Counted from the first letter of the stretch, positions 31,050-40,713 are shown. The stretch is 64,000 nt of DNA from Clostridium kluyveri (GCF_001902295.1 NZ_CP018335.1:2852001-2916000), one strand, 5' to 3'. The notes: generated by a model not told the origin, from the sequence alone. Translations and numbers: made by a program.

Positions 31050-32018
31050 TTAAGCAGTGAATAGCTTATTTATATAATCCTTATTTATTTTACAGCCTAT
31101 TACACATACTCTTCCAGTAAAATCAGATGTAGTTTCCCTTATATTTAATTCATTTGGGACATAATCAAACTCTATCCAGTTTTTATTTTCAACCTGAACT
31201 ATACCCTTTGCTCTGAGCACCATTCCAGTAAGTTTTTCATCCCTCAGCTTATTTAAATTATTCAACAGCTTATTTTTGTTGTATATAACTGAAGTTTCAA
31301 TTCCATAGCTATCAAAAACTTCATCTACATTATTTGGGCTTTTATTTGAAACTTTTGTACCAATTATATTTAATTTGGTCCTTTCAAGTCTTACTGCCTG
31401 CTTTAGAAGTTCAGCCTTAAAATCTTCCTTGGCAGCTTTAACAATTTTATCCCCCTTTAACTGTTCAATAGGGGTAGTAACAATACTACAACCACTACTA
31501 ATCCTTTTAATTTGTTCCGTTACTGATTGAATCTTTTCACTGCTTTGATTTTCTGTTCTAGTTAAGACAACACACTTAGCACTTTTAATCTGATCCTTAT
31601 AAAAATCTCCAAAATTTATTATATAGGCATTGAATTTTGTTACATCTATCAAGGTTATAACCAGATTCAAATTTACTATCCCTTTAAGCTCCCTACTGCT
31701 TATAACCTTCAATATTTCTGAAAGCTTGCCAACGCCGGAAGGTTCTATTATAATACTGTGAGGCTTATATTTACTGCATACCTCCTCTATAGCTTTTTTA
31801 AAATCCCCTGCAATAGTACAACATATACAACCTGCATTTATTTCTTTTATTTTTATATTTGTTTTCCTTAAAAATCTTCCATCTATTGGTACTCTTCCAA
31901 ATTCATTTTCTATTATGGCTACATTTCCTGTATATACTTTTTCAAAAATCAGCTTTTTGATAAGAGTAGTCTTCCCGGATCCTAAAAATCCTGAAAAAAT
32001 ATCAACTCTAGTTTTCAT
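31050..32018 (-). CDS. CobW/COG0523 family GTP-binding metallochaperone
   Basis: 322 residues. Walker A is FSGFLGSGKTTLI (8-20), followed by NEFGRVPIDG and the metal motif INAGCICCTI (CXCC at 64-67), then IIEPSGVGKLSEIL and TRTENQ as the GTP-specificity loop. A CobW_C domain occupies the last 90 residues (LRAKGIVQVENKNWIEFDYV). COG0523 proteins insert or deliver metals, often Zn. It is first in a three-gene operon; RBS AAGGAGGCATG. A Zur/Fur-like dyad lies 56-78 bp upstream. Confidence 0.9.
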   Translation of the reverse strand: MKTRVDIFSGFLGSGKTTLIKKLIFEKVYTGNVAIIENEFGRVPIDGRFLRKTNIKIKEINAGCICCTIAGDFKKAIEEVCSKYKPHSIIIEPSGVGKLSEILKVISSRELKGIVNLNLVITLIDVTKFNAYIINFGDFYKDQIKSAKCVVLTRTENQSSEKIQSVTEQIKRISSGCSIVTTPIEQLKGDKIVKAAKEDFKAELLKQAVRLERTKLNIIGTKVSNKSPNNVDEVFDSYGIETSVIYNKNKLLNNLNKLRDEKLTGMVLRAKGIVQVENKNWIEFDYVPNELNIRETTSDFTGRVCVIGCKINKDYINKLFTA

Positions 32019-32073
32019 AAATACATGCCTCCTTATTCGGATAAATTTACTTAATATTATAATAATATTAAAT

Positions 32074-32096
32074 TAAATGCAAATTATTAGCATTTA
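32074..32096. promoter_or_regulatory. Zur/Fur-family-like operator
   Basis: TAAATGCAAATT and ATTAGCATTTA form a 23-bp dyad with 10 of 11 positions complementary around one central base. This has the same 9-1-9 architecture as Firmicute Zur/Fur boxes. Its place directly upstream of the COG0523 operon supports metal-responsive repression. Confidence 0.6.
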
Positions 32097-32157
32097 GCAT
32101 TATTTATTTAAAAAATCAATATAGGGATGGCATTATTAAAATAATAACTATATAATA

Positions 32158-32814
32158 TCAAATGCTATTTTCCAATTTTTCAATTTCTTTTTGTCCCCCT
32201 ATAGCTACAATTATATCCCCTTCCAAAAATACAAAATCCGAAGCAGGTGATACATTTATATTGTCCCCTCTTTTTATCATTATAATATTTATTCCATACT
32301 TAGACCTTATATTCAATTGCTCTAAATTTTTCCCAATCCATTTTTTTATACATAGTATTTCCGCTGCTCTATATTCAGGGGATAATGCTATAAAATCAAG
32401 CATATTATTTGATACCAGATTATGAGCAATTCTAACAGCTGTATCTTTTTCAGGAAAAACAACTTTATCAGCTCCTATTTTATATAGAATCTTTGCATGT
32501 AAATCTGTATTGGCCTTGGCAAGTACAAATTTCATACCCATTTCTTTTAACAATAAGGTAACTATAACACTACTTTGAATGTCGGCACCTATTCCTATTA
32601 TAGCTACATCAAAATTATTCACCCCAAGTGCCTTCAGATTCTCCTCCTCAGTGGCATCTGCCTCAACTGCCTGTGTTACATAAGGAGTTATATCCTGAAC
32701 ATTATCTTCTCTTGAATCTACTGCAAGTACATCATTTCCAAGTTCATAAAGAGTTCTAGCTATTGATTTTCCAAACCTCCCCAAGCCTACTACTAAATAC
32801 TGTTTTTTTTTCAT
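32158..32814 (-). CDS. ktrA: Potassium uptake regulatory subunit (KtrA/TrkA, RCK domain)
   Basis: 218 residues: TrkA_N Rossmann domain (YLVVGLGRFGKSIARTLYEL, VLAVDSREDNV) for ATP/ADP or NAD binding, then a TrkA_C domain (about 140-218). It gates the KtrB channel. ATG 32814 follows GGAGATGATCTC and is preferred over 32835. It is 24 bp downstream of the KtrB gene in the same operon. Confidence 0.93.
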   Translation of the reverse strand: MKKKQYLVVGLGRFGKSIARTLYELGNDVLAVDSREDNVQDITPYVTQAVEADATEEENLKALGVNNFDVAIIGIGADIQSSVIVTLLLKEMGMKFVLAKANTDLHAKILYKIGADKVVFPEKDTAVRIAHNLVSNNMLDFIALSPEYRAAEILCIKKWIGKNLEQLNIRSKYGINIIMIKRGDNINVSPASDFVFLEGDIIVAIGGQKEIEKLENSI

Positions 32815-32838
32815 GAGATCATCTCCGTTTCTCAAGTT

Positions 32839-34191
32839 TTATCCAATTAATATTTTATCTTCGGGATATTTTATAGATTTAGGAATTTTCCTATTTATCA
32901 TGGATAATATTATAGTGAGACCCCCTAATCTTCCAAAAAACATGCTTATAATTATAACTATTTTTCCTATAATGCTCAAGTCAGGTGTAGTTCCAAAGCT
33001 CAACCCTGAAGTTCCAATGGCCGATATGCACTCAAAAATTATAGTTTCCAAGGATTCATCCTTTTCCGTTACGCCTAATATCAAAGCAGATATAAAAATC
33101 AAAATTATATAAACTATGAATATAACAATAGCTTTATATACCAGATCTTTTTTTATGGTTCTTTTATAAATTTCAGTTTCCTGTCTGCCTTTTATTACAG
33201 ATACAGCTGTCATTATAATTAAGGCTGCAGTAGTTGTCTTTATCCCCCCTGCTGTAGAACCTGGAGCTCCACCTATAAACATAAATACAATAGTTAAAAA
33301 TTTACTGCTCTCACTCATGTCAGAAATAGAAATCGAATTAAATCCTGCAGTCCTCACAGAAACTGAAGCAAAAAATGAAGATAACAGCTTATCTCTTGAA
33401 GTCATATGTTTCATAGTAGCTGGATTATTAAATTCAAATAAAAAAAACAATATGGTTCCAGAGGCTAAAAGTACAACAGCCATTGTTATGCAAACCTTTG
33501 AATTAAGGGAAAGTCTCTTTGTATACTTAAAACTTAAATTATATATTTCCTGCCATACATAAAATCCTAATCCTCCAATGATAATCAATACACTTATAGT
33601 AAATATTATTGTAAAATTATTATAATAAGGCATTAAACTTCTACCCTCTCCAATTAAGTCTATGCCAGCATTACAGAATGCAGATACAGAGTGAAAAATT
33701 GAATAAAAAAGCCCTCTATAAACTCCGAACTGAGGAACAAACTGAGAAGACAAAATAACTGCTCCCACAGCTTCTACTAAAAAAGTAAACAATAATATGT
33801 ACTTTGACATTTTTACAAGCCCCTGTATATTAAAGGAATTAAGTGACTCATGAATTAACAATCTTTCTTTTAATGTAATTTTTCTCCCTAAAATCAATGC
33901 AATAAGAGTGGAAAACGCCATAAATCCAAGCCCGCCAATCTGAATTAAAGCCAAAATTACCGTTTTCCCAAAATAGTTCCAATGAGTTCCTGTATCCACT
34001 GTTATAAGCCCTGTTACACAGGTTGCAGATGTAGCTACAAATAATGAATCTATAAAATTGGTGTATGTATGATTTTCAGAAGATAGGGGAAGCCATAGTA
34101 AAATGGCACCTACTATAATTATTAACAAAAACCCCAATATCAAAATTTGAATTTCATTCATTTTAAATAATGGTTTACTTTTAAGCTTCAT
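32839..34191 (-). CDS. ktrB: Potassium uptake channel subunit (KtrB/TrkH)
   Basis: 450 residues with the four M1-P-M2 repeats of the SKT superfamily. Each selectivity loop Gly is visible: TCVTGLITV, FCNAGIDLI, VRTAGFNSI and IGTSGLSFG. GGAPGSTAGGIKTTT is the intramembrane gating loop of KtrB. Together with the RCK subunit it forms a Na- or ATP-regulated K uptake system. RBS AAGGTGAATTTTA precedes ATG 34191. Confidence 0.95.
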   Translation of the reverse strand: MKLKSKPLFKMNEIQILILGFLLIIIVGAILLWLPLSSENHTYTNFIDSLFVATSATCVTGLITVDTGTHWNYFGKTVILALIQIGGLGFMAFSTLIALILGRKITLKERLLIHESLNSFNIQGLVKMSKYILLFTFLVEAVGAVILSSQFVPQFGVYRGLFYSIFHSVSAFCNAGIDLIGEGRSLMPYYNNFTIIFTISVLIIIGGLGFYVWQEIYNLSFKYTKRLSLNSKVCITMAVVLLASGTILFFLFEFNNPATMKHMTSRDKLLSSFFASVSVRTAGFNSISISDMSESSKFLTIVFMFIGGAPGSTAGGIKTTTAALIIMTAVSVIKGRQETEIYKRTIKKDLVYKAIVIFIVYIILIFISALILGVTEKDESLETIIFECISAIGTSGLSFGTTPDLSIIGKIVIIISMFFGRLGGLTIILSMINRKIPKSIKYPEDKILIG

Positions 34192-34269
34192 TAAAATTCA
34201 CCTTCTGTTTATAAATTACTCTTTATAGTATATCTAGTTTAAAAATACTTACCCGATTTATTTAAAAAA

Positions 34270-35319
34270 TCAAAATTTTCTTGGACAATTATCTCCATTC
34301 GTAAACCACCTACAGGGTTTACATCCTAAGCATTTAATAATACTTTTTCCCTCTCTTATATGACTTGTAAAATCATGATCTGCAAGCTGCGCTCTACCTA
34401 TGGCGACAAAATCCACCAAATTATTATCAATTAAATAATTGGCCTGCTCTTTTGTTTTAATTGAATTTACTGCAATTACAGGTATATTTACCTGTTCTTT
34501 TATTTTAGCTGCGCCATATACAATCCAGTTACAGGGAAAATCTTTTGGTACTTCTTCTTTAATTGGTGTATTATCATATCCTGTAGAAACATGAATATAG
34601 TCCATACCTGAAGCTTGAAATTTTTTTGCCATATTAATGCTGGTTTCCAAATCACTCTCATTACATCCCATCCTAATTCCAACTACAAAAGAAGCATCAA
34701 CCTTTTGTTTAACTCCTTGAAGGATCTCCATTGTAAATCTTAATCTATTATCTAAACTTCCGCCATACTCGTCCACTCGCTTGTTTATCTTAGTTGAAAA
34801 GAACTGTGTCATAAGATAGGAATGGGCACCATGAAATTCAACTCCATCAAAGCCAGCTTTTTGGGCTCTAAGGGCAGCACTTATAAAATCCTGTTGTATT
34901 AAATGAAGTTCATGCTTTGTCATAGCCCTGGCAGATATATTCCTATGAATATAATCAGAAGATGTAATAGTATCTTTATTAACAAGTTTGGAGGCTTTAA
35001 GTCCTGCATGATGAAGCTGAAGAATAACTTTTGCATTATATGTATGACAAATGTGCGCTATTTTATCCAACCCCTCTATATAATCATCACACCAAATTCC
35101 CAGCTGATCTGGAAATATTCTTCCACTTTCGGAAACTGCTGCTGCTTCCACAATTATCATACCTGTACCGCTTTTAGCTATTCTTTCATAGTGGTATATA
35201 TTTTTCTTTGATACAAAACCATTCTTATCTGAAAAACCAAAACAGACCATAGGAGGCAGTATAATTCTATTTTTTATTTCTAGATTTCTAATTTTACGTG
35301 GTGTAAAAAGTGTATTCAT
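34270..35319 (-). CDS. NADH:flavin oxidoreductase (old yellow enzyme family)
   Basis: 349 residues of an OYE-like TIM barrel: LFTPRKIRNLEIKNRIILPP, GMIIVEAAAV, ILQLHHAGLKAS, GFDGVEFHGAHSYLMTQFFS, DEYGGSLDNRLRF, VGIRMGCNESD and VDFVAIGRAQLAD. The C-terminus has CLGCKPCRWFTNGDNCPR, the Cys cluster that binds 4Fe-4S in longer enoate-reductase homologues. The FAD/NAD domains are absent. ATG 35319 follows AAAGGTAGAGAAAATA. Substrate unknown, probably an enoate or nitro compound. Confidence 0.88.
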   Translation of the reverse strand: MNTLFTPRKIRNLEIKNRIILPPMVCFGFSDKNGFVSKKNIYHYERIAKSGTGMIIVEAAAVSESGRIFPDQLGIWCDDYIEGLDKIAHICHTYNAKVILQLHHAGLKASKLVNKDTITSSDYIHRNISARAMTKHELHLIQQDFISAALRAQKAGFDGVEFHGAHSYLMTQFFSTKINKRVDEYGGSLDNRLRFTMEILQGVKQKVDASFVVGIRMGCNESDLETSINMAKKFQASGMDYIHVSTGYDNTPIKEEVPKDFPCNWIVYGAAKIKEQVNIPVIAVNSIKTKEQANYLIDNNLVDFVAIGRAQLADHDFTSHIREGKSIIKCLGCKPCRWFTNGDNCPRKF

Positions 35320-35360
35320 TATTTTCTCTACCTTTCGTTTATTTTTAAAACTAATTTTTA

Positions 35361-37076
35361 TCACTCAGACATCTTTACCCTCAATCCTCTGTAACGATTC
35401 AAAGCGGCACAGAATTCATATTTCCTAGGTAGTGCCAAATTGCCTGGATGACCTGTATAGGGTGAAATAGAATCTAATCCAAATTTTTCTATCTGCGTAT
35501 ATAGTCTATTGACAGCTTGAAAAACAGATGACCTATCGTCCAACATACGTTTTCTCAAAAAATCAATCATTACAGCAATACAATTGGTTTGGCTATCATC
35601 TACTAATTGTTCCAAAGCAGAAAGATCAATAATTTCTCTTCCATATGAAATCTTATATTTCCCTCTAGACTTAATACGATCTTCTTTCCCTGTTCCTAAA
35701 AATCCCCCCTTTAAAGGAATCCTATGTGTAATTTCTCCAAATTTACTATTTGTGATTTGTTCCCGTATGTATCCATGGGAATTTGCAATCTCTTTGGCAG
35801 TACTTGTTACATCCTTTGGCACATATTCATCCATCATAATAATTTGGTGTGCCACATCAAAATAATCCCCTGAACCTCCAACTATCAATATGGTTGAAAC
35901 CCCATTATCATCATATAATGATTTTACCTTATCAATAAAAGGTGTTATTGGTTCTTTATCTTTTGAAACTAATTTTTGCATCCGTCCATCTCGTATCATA
36001 AAATTGGTAGCAGAGGTATCCTCGTCAATCAATAAAAGTGAGGTTCCCACTTCTAAAGCTTCCATAACATTTGCTGCTTGAGAAGTACTTCCACTGGCAT
36101 TTTCCGTAGAAAATTTAAAAGTATCTTTATTTCCTGGCAAATTGCCGATAAAGGTGCTAATATTAACTTTTTCCACATTTCGTCCATCTTCAGCACGAAT
36201 TTTTACTGCATCTTGCCTGGTAATCACAAATTCTCTGCCATCACCGGGAATATGATTATATACACCAAGTTCAAGTGCCTTCAACAATGTAGATTTTCCA
36301 TGATAACCTCCACCTACAATTAAAGTTATTCCCTGGGGTATCCCCATTCCTGTAATTTTACCATTATAAGGCAGTAAAATTTCTATTTCAAATTTTTCCG
36401 GGCTTATAAATGGAATTTGGCCTTTAAACAACGGCTTATCTGATATACCACTTTCCCTTGGCAAAATGGAGCCATTACCAATAAAGGCAGCAAGGCCTTT
36501 TCTCTCTAATTCCTCTCGAATATACATTTGATCTAAAATTAAATTCACTTGATTTTTTAGTGCTTTTTGATCAATATTTCTATAAAACAAGGACCTATCT
36601 ACTATTTTAGGAAGGATCTCCTGAAAGATACGGTTGGCAGCTTTACCCAAAACCCGTCTTCCTGCGGCGGGCAGACCAACTTCAAATCTCACTTCAATAC
36701 GATTATTTTTAATCAAAACAGCTGTCCTCTCAAGCATTTCTTGCCCACAATGATCAATTAGCAGAAGTCCACTACCCCCTGTGCCACTGATACCCTTATT
36801 TAAGTGCTGGATATTCTTCCAGAAGACTCTCGTTAGAAAATCCGAAACAGCTGTTATTTTATCTTTGGAATCAATCAGATCATCTGGAATGCCTGTAATA
36901 TCACGATTAATTACAATGTGGAATTTAGATGGAGGAGCATATGGATCTGCCTGGACATGGTCAACAAAAAGTTGATAGGTTCCAAATTTATATGCTCCCT
37001 TTATTTCTTTATAAGCAGAATACCCACGCCCATCTATAGACATCAATAATTTTTCAAGTTCATTATGATTTTTCAA
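35361..37076 (-). CDS. Predicted ABC-class ATPase (COG3044)
   Basis: 571 residues matching the stand-alone ABC_ATPase family PF09818. IVGGGYHGKSTLLKALELGV is its Walker A, ALEVGTSLLLIDEDTSATNF its Walker B region, and DNGVSTILIVGGSGDYFDVA the distal H-like strand. GYSAYKEIKGAY near the N-terminus is also typical. It has no membrane partner; the cellular role of the family is not settled. TTG 37076 behind AAGGGGGACACTTAA is the likely start. Confidence 0.88.
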   Translation of the reverse strand: MKNHNELEKLLMSIDGRGYSAYKEIKGAYKFGTYQLFVDHVQADPYAPPSKFHIVINRDITGIPDDLIDSKDKITAVSDFLTRVFWKNIQHLNKGISGTGGSGLLLIDHCGQEMLERTAVLIKNNRIEVRFEVGLPAAGRRVLGKAANRIFQEILPKIVDRSLFYRNIDQKALKNQVNLILDQMYIREELERKGLAAFIGNGSILPRESGISDKPLFKGQIPFISPEKFEIEILLPYNGKITGMGIPQGITLIVGGGYHGKSTLLKALELGVYNHIPGDGREFVITRQDAVKIRAEDGRNVEKVNISTFIGNLPGNKDTFKFSTENASGSTSQAANVMEALEVGTSLLLIDEDTSATNFMIRDGRMQKLVSKDKEPITPFIDKVKSLYDDNGVSTILIVGGSGDYFDVAHQIIMMDEYVPKDVTSTAKEIANSHGYIREQITNSKFGEITHRIPLKGGFLGTGKEDRIKSRGKYKISYGREIIDLSALEQLVDDSQTNCIAVMIDFLRKRMLDDRSSVFQAVNRLYTQIEKFGLDSISPYTGHPGNLALPRKYEFCAALNRYRGLRVKMSE

Positions 37077-37123
37077 GTTAAGTGTCCCCCTTGTTTGTAT
37101 GCTTTTTAATAGTGTTTTTTCAC

Positions 37124-38800
37124 TTACCTAATTTTACTAAGTTCATCTATGAATGCGGGTCTTTTTCTATATAAACCACTTAGTTCATTTATCATACCCT
37201 TCTGTTTTTCCTCTCCAGCTATTTTTTTATACCTTTTAAGTATTTCGCATACTCTCTGGTAATCCCTTCTATTTAATGAGGAATTTGCTGAGGATTTTAT
37301 ATATTTATTATAAATATTTATAACTTCATCCTTAAACTTACCTACCAACATATGTGCGTATTCTTCTATATTTGTTGGATTTTCCCTTATAAATTCCATT
37401 ATCTCATCTAAATCATTTTCCTCTACTATAAGTTTAAGGTAAATACTTCTTCCATATCTGCCTTTATCATTTTTTAATTCTTGTTTTAAATTATTATATA
37501 ATACTACTTTATCTCCTGCTGCTATTTCTTTTAACTCATTATAATATTCAAAATCCCCATCAAGCAAAAGTTCTTTTGCCAATTGGAATTGTTCTTTCTT
37601 TAATGAAAGCTCTTTATAAGCTGCATACCTTATTTTTTTCCATTTTGATATCAGCCCTGCATATTGTTTATCTTGTTTTTCTCCCTCTAAAGTCAATTCT
37701 ATTACTTTGTGGTAGTTTTTTTCTTTAATATGTTTATTTATAAGAAGTTCTCTGAAATATGTAAATATAAGATTATCTTTTATAAAATCATCTGCTTCTT
37801 TTTTCGTACCATATTCTTTTATCATATCAAATAATATTTTCAGCATACTTTCATTGATGTATTCATTATATTTTCTATTGGAATTTTTATCTATGAAATA
37901 TTCTATTTTTTTTCTTAATTTCACCCTAAATTCTTTTACATCAGTAAATTTTGCACATAATTGCAGTATATCAATTTTATATTCATCCCACCCGTCAAAA
38001 ATTTTGTTATCACTTTGTTGTAATATCTTATTAAATACTTTTTCTCTTAGATTTACATGTGAAGGATTTATTTCCGTTACAATTTCTTCTATCAATTCCA
38101 TAGTTTCTCCTACCAAAGAGCCTATTTCTCCATTAGAATCATCTGCATACTGGAAAGCTTCAACGGCTTCATTAAGTAATAAAAAAGCAATATTCAAAGC
38201 TAATAGTGTATCCTGTGTACTTCTTACTTTTTCTAATAAATCTCCCATATCACTGACAAAACCATAAGTTTTACTGTATTCGATAAAGCCTCTTCCTCCC
38301 GTATATTTTCTTACAATAGAATCTATAAGATTTTTGCATTTTTCAAGTTCCTGTTTGTCATTACCTTTTGAGTACCTGACAATAAGACTATTTTTCAAGA
38401 TTTTATCCTTTTCCGTCATATCTATTATAATTCCAATTAATTCTTCTTTAGAAAGATTGTCTAACACTTCCTTCAATCCTTGATGCTTTACTACTTCTCT
38501 TTTCACACTTATGGTACTACCCTCATCATTTAAAATCTCAGATAGTTCAAAATAAGCTGCTGCTTCATGTTTGCATACAGGCCCAAAATCATAAGGACAA
38601 TCACACTGAGAATATAGTATTTCTCCCATATTATCTATCTTTACTACAACTTCGTAGTCTTCACTTCCCTGAATTTGAAAAATATATTCATTGTTTCCCT
38701 GATTATTAGTTTCAATTATATTTCCTTCGCTATAATATGCATATCCTCTATCTAAAATTTTTCTGTCTATATGCTTTTTAAAATCATTTATATTCATCAT
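37124..38800 (-). CDS. SWIM zinc-finger domain protein
   Basis: 558 residues. The SWIM motif is seen near 59-74 as QCDCPYDFGPVCKHEAAAYF (CxC then CxH). The rest is helical with repeat-like segments. Bacterial SWIM proteins of this size often sit beside helicase genes, but none is here. RBS TTAGGAGGAATAA precedes the ATGATG start. Confidence 0.82.
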   Translation of the reverse strand: MMNINDFKKHIDRKILDRGYAYYSEGNIIETNNQGNNEYIFQIQGSEDYEVVVKIDNMGEILYSQCDCPYDFGPVCKHEAAAYFELSEILNDEGSTISVKREVVKHQGLKEVLDNLSKEELIGIIIDMTEKDKILKNSLIVRYSKGNDKQELEKCKNLIDSIVRKYTGGRGFIEYSKTYGFVSDMGDLLEKVRSTQDTLLALNIAFLLLNEAVEAFQYADDSNGEIGSLVGETMELIEEIVTEINPSHVNLREKVFNKILQQSDNKIFDGWDEYKIDILQLCAKFTDVKEFRVKLRKKIEYFIDKNSNRKYNEYINESMLKILFDMIKEYGTKKEADDFIKDNLIFTYFRELLINKHIKEKNYHKVIELTLEGEKQDKQYAGLISKWKKIRYAAYKELSLKKEQFQLAKELLLDGDFEYYNELKEIAAGDKVVLYNNLKQELKNDKGRYGRSIYLKLIVEENDLDEIMEFIRENPTNIEEYAHMLVGKFKDEVINIYNKYIKSSANSSLNRRDYQRVCEILKRYKKIAGEEKQKGMINELSGLYRKRPAFIDELSKIR

Positions 38801-38989
38801 TTATTCCTCCTAAACAGTAAAAAATCATTTATAAAAAAGAATAGCCCTGATACTAAAATGCAGTATTCTCTTAGTTACTATACCTTTTAGCAGAGAGTTA
38901 TTTCTGAATATTTTATCATACCCTGGCCACTTATGTATTATTGTTTCTTTGTTCTATTATACATTATTTGAAATATTTTATGGTTTTAA

Positions 38990-39146
38990 TTACTTCTCAT
39001 GTAGGATAAAGTCAAAATTAAGCCTATACTTTTCTCTATAATCATTGTAACATCTCTTAAACCATTTCGAACCGACTCTAGACAGACTGTATACCCTTGT
39101 TGTCTTTTTATTCTTGTTAACCCTTACAGTGGTGCTAGTATAAAAA
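38990..39146 (-). pseudogene. C-terminal fragment of a probable transposase or similar protein
   Basis: An open minus-strand frame reads SLSRVGSKWFKRCYND, YREKYRLNFDF and HEK before TAA at 38990-38992. It begins exactly at the left end of the IS3-family element. The aromatic, basic pattern resembles transposase C-termini; the family was not identified. The rest of the gene is not present on the other side of the IS. Confidence 0.35.
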
Positions 39147-39201
39147 TGTAGACACAAAAATTCGAACAATATAAAATAAAAGAAAAGGAGTGTCTACAAA
39201 T

Positions 39202-39480
39202 ATGTCAAATAAATCCGAAAGATACACAGAAGATTTCAAAAATACAATAGTAGAACTTTACAAATCAAGTAAATCTTTAAGTAAATTAAACAGCAAACAT
39301 GGCGCATCTAAATCAACAATAAAATCATGGGTTAAAAAATCAACACCTATACAGATAGATAATAACAAAACTATTACGACAGCTGATTATCAGGTATTGA
39401 TGAAAAAAATGGCCAGGTTGGAGAAAGAAAATGAGATATTAAAAAAAGCTATGGCCATATTTTCAAAGAAAAATTGGTAA
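39202..39480 (+). CDS. IS3-family transposase OrfA
   Basis: A 92-residue HTH protein. SERYTEDFKNTIVELYKSSK, LSKLNSKHGASKSTIKSWVK and the leucine-zipper region LMKKMARLEKENEILKKAMA end in the usual IFSKKNW. ATG 39202 is preferred over GTG 39190 because AAAAGGAG lies just before it. Normally OrfA is fused to OrfB by -1 frameshifting; here orfB is defective. Confidence 0.88.
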   Translation: MSNKSERYTEDFKNTIVELYKSSKSLSKLNSKHGASKSTIKSWVKKSTPIQIDNNKTITTADYQVLMKKMARLEKENEILKKAMAIFSKKNW

Positions 39481-39539
39481 AAAATTTAGGCCAGTTCAAC
39501 CTAGCCCTAAGGAAGGGAAAATATCTTAAAAAGAGACTT

Positions 39540-40035
39540 CAATGCAAGTACTATTAACGAAAAATGGTGTAACAGATATAACTTACATACACACCATAAA
39601 AGATAGATGGTGCTATCTTGCATCTGTCATGGATCTCTACAGCAGGAAAATAATTGGTTATAGTTTCTCCAGAACTATGGATTCCAAACTTGCTATAGAT
39701 GCTGTTAAAAATGTCCTCACCCTTCAAAGATCAGTTAAACCCCTTATCTTCCATAGTGATCTGGGAAGTCAATATACAAGCTCTGAATTTAAAAATTATC
39801 TCAAAAGTACTAATTTAATAGCCTTTAGCCTATTCTTTCAGTTCTAAAGGATGCACTTATGATAACGCCTGTATTGAGTCTTTCCATGCATCATTAAAGA
39901 AAGAAGAAGCAAACCTTGTTAAATATTATGATTATAATTCTGCCAAATTAGCCGTATTTCAGTACATAGAATCATGATACAACAGAAATAGAATACATGG
40001 GGTTCATAGGGTATATTACACCTCAACAAATGTGA
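39540..40035 (+). pseudogene. IS3-family transposase OrfB remnant
   Basis: Pieces of the rve-type DDE domain are spread over different frames: TDITYIHTIKDRWCYLASVM, FHSDLGSQYTSSEFKNYL, then CTYDNACIESFHASLKKEE. The first frameshift is an extra base near 39570 (within TGGTGTAACAGAT), the second near 39830, and TGA 39975-39977 replaces a Trp codon. The N-terminal HTH_21 region of about 100 residues is deleted. Confidence 0.85.
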
Positions 40036-40130
40036 GGACAACTGCAAAAAATCTGCTTAAATATTCGATTTTTTGTGTCCACTTTATTGACTCAGTTCCC
40101 CCTTAATATTATCATGATTTTATATATACT

Positions 40131-40451
40131 TCAACGAGGAGATACAAGTTTTAATCCTATAATCCCCATTACTATAAATCCAATACAAATTAACCTTATT
40201 ATTTCAATAGGTTCTTTGAATAATATTATTCCCAAAATTACAGTACCAATTGTACCAATTCCTGTCCAGATTGCATATGCAGTTCCTAGTGGAAGATTTT
40301 TTAAAGCTAATGATAAGAAATAAAAGCTTGCTATCATTCCCAATATAGTAAGTATACTGGGTACAAGTTTTGTAAATCCTTGTGAATACTTCAAACCCAC
40401 AGCCCAACACACTTCAAAAATCCCTGCTACAATTAATAATAACCATTTCAT
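40131..40451 (-). CDS. gdx: Guanidinium exporter Gdx (SMR family, SugE-type)
   Basis: A 106-residue four-helix small multidrug resistance protein. The essential Glu 13 lies in GIFEVCWAVGLKYS, with Gly 10 and Trp 16 of the Gdx subtype. PLGTAYAIWTGIGTIG is the conserved helix 3. Gdx exports guanidinium in exchange for protons. An upstream guanidine-I riboswitch strongly supports this subtype over a quaternary-amine pump. RBS AGGAGAGGAGTG precedes ATG 40451. Confidence 0.95.
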   Translation of the reverse strand: MKWLLLIVAGIFEVCWAVGLKYSQGFTKLVPSILTILGMIASFYFLSLALKNLPLGTAYAIWTGIGTIGTVILGIILFKEPIEIIRLICIGFIVMGIIGLKLVSPR

Positions 40452-40474
40452 AATTTCACTCCTCTCCTAAAATT

Positions 40475-40522
40475 AAAATAAAAAAGCCATGGATGATATA
40501 ATGAAATATCTCCCAGGCTTTT
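40475..40522 (-). terminator. Riboswitch expression-platform terminator
   Basis: On the minus strand AAAAGCCTGG, part of the aptamer's 3' end, can pair with CCATGGCTTTTTTATTTT. The 5' arm is shared with the conserved aptamer segment, so ligand binding should prevent terminator formation and switch gdx on. Confidence 0.75.
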
Positions 40523-40605
40523 ATCCTTCCGTGAACACAGTAAACTGTGCGTTTTATCTTGGACCAGACCAATTATCAATTTCAAACTGCGGAACCCTAT
40601 AAAAC
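40507..40605 (-). promoter_or_regulatory. Guanidine-I (ykkC) riboswitch aptamer
   Basis: In order on the minus strand: ATAGGGTTCCGCA, GGTCTGGTCCAAGA, AAAAC, a GCACAGT/ACTGTGT hairpin, CACGGAAGGATAAAAGCC and TGGGAGA. These are the conserved blocks of the ykkC subtype 1 RNA (CUAGGGUUCCG, GUCCGAGAG, ACGG, AAAGCCCGGGAGA). It precedes gdx, the classic partner gene. Confidence 0.93.
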
Positions 40606-40713
40606 TTCAAATTATTAAAATTTCTTATTTTTAAAATAATAGCAAAAAATATTGAAATAGTCAATATACTTTTCTTAACAGTGAAAAAATTCTTCGCATA
40701 CTACTGTGATTTT

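Larger units (their letters stand above)
39147..40084 (+). mobile_element. Degenerate IS3-family insertion sequence
   Basis: Imperfect terminal inverted repeats are visible: TGTAGACACAAAAATTCGAA (39147-39166) against the complement of TTCGATTTTTTGTGTCCAC (40064-40082). Between them lie an intact orfA and an orfB broken by an internal deletion, two frameshifts and a nonsense codon. Mobility would require an orfB product supplied in trans. Confidence 0.85.

Noticed and set aside
35361..38800. ABC-class ATPase and SWIM gene as a defence system
   Set aside because: No nuclease, helicase or methylase partner is adjacent, and both families occur as ordinary stand-alone genes.
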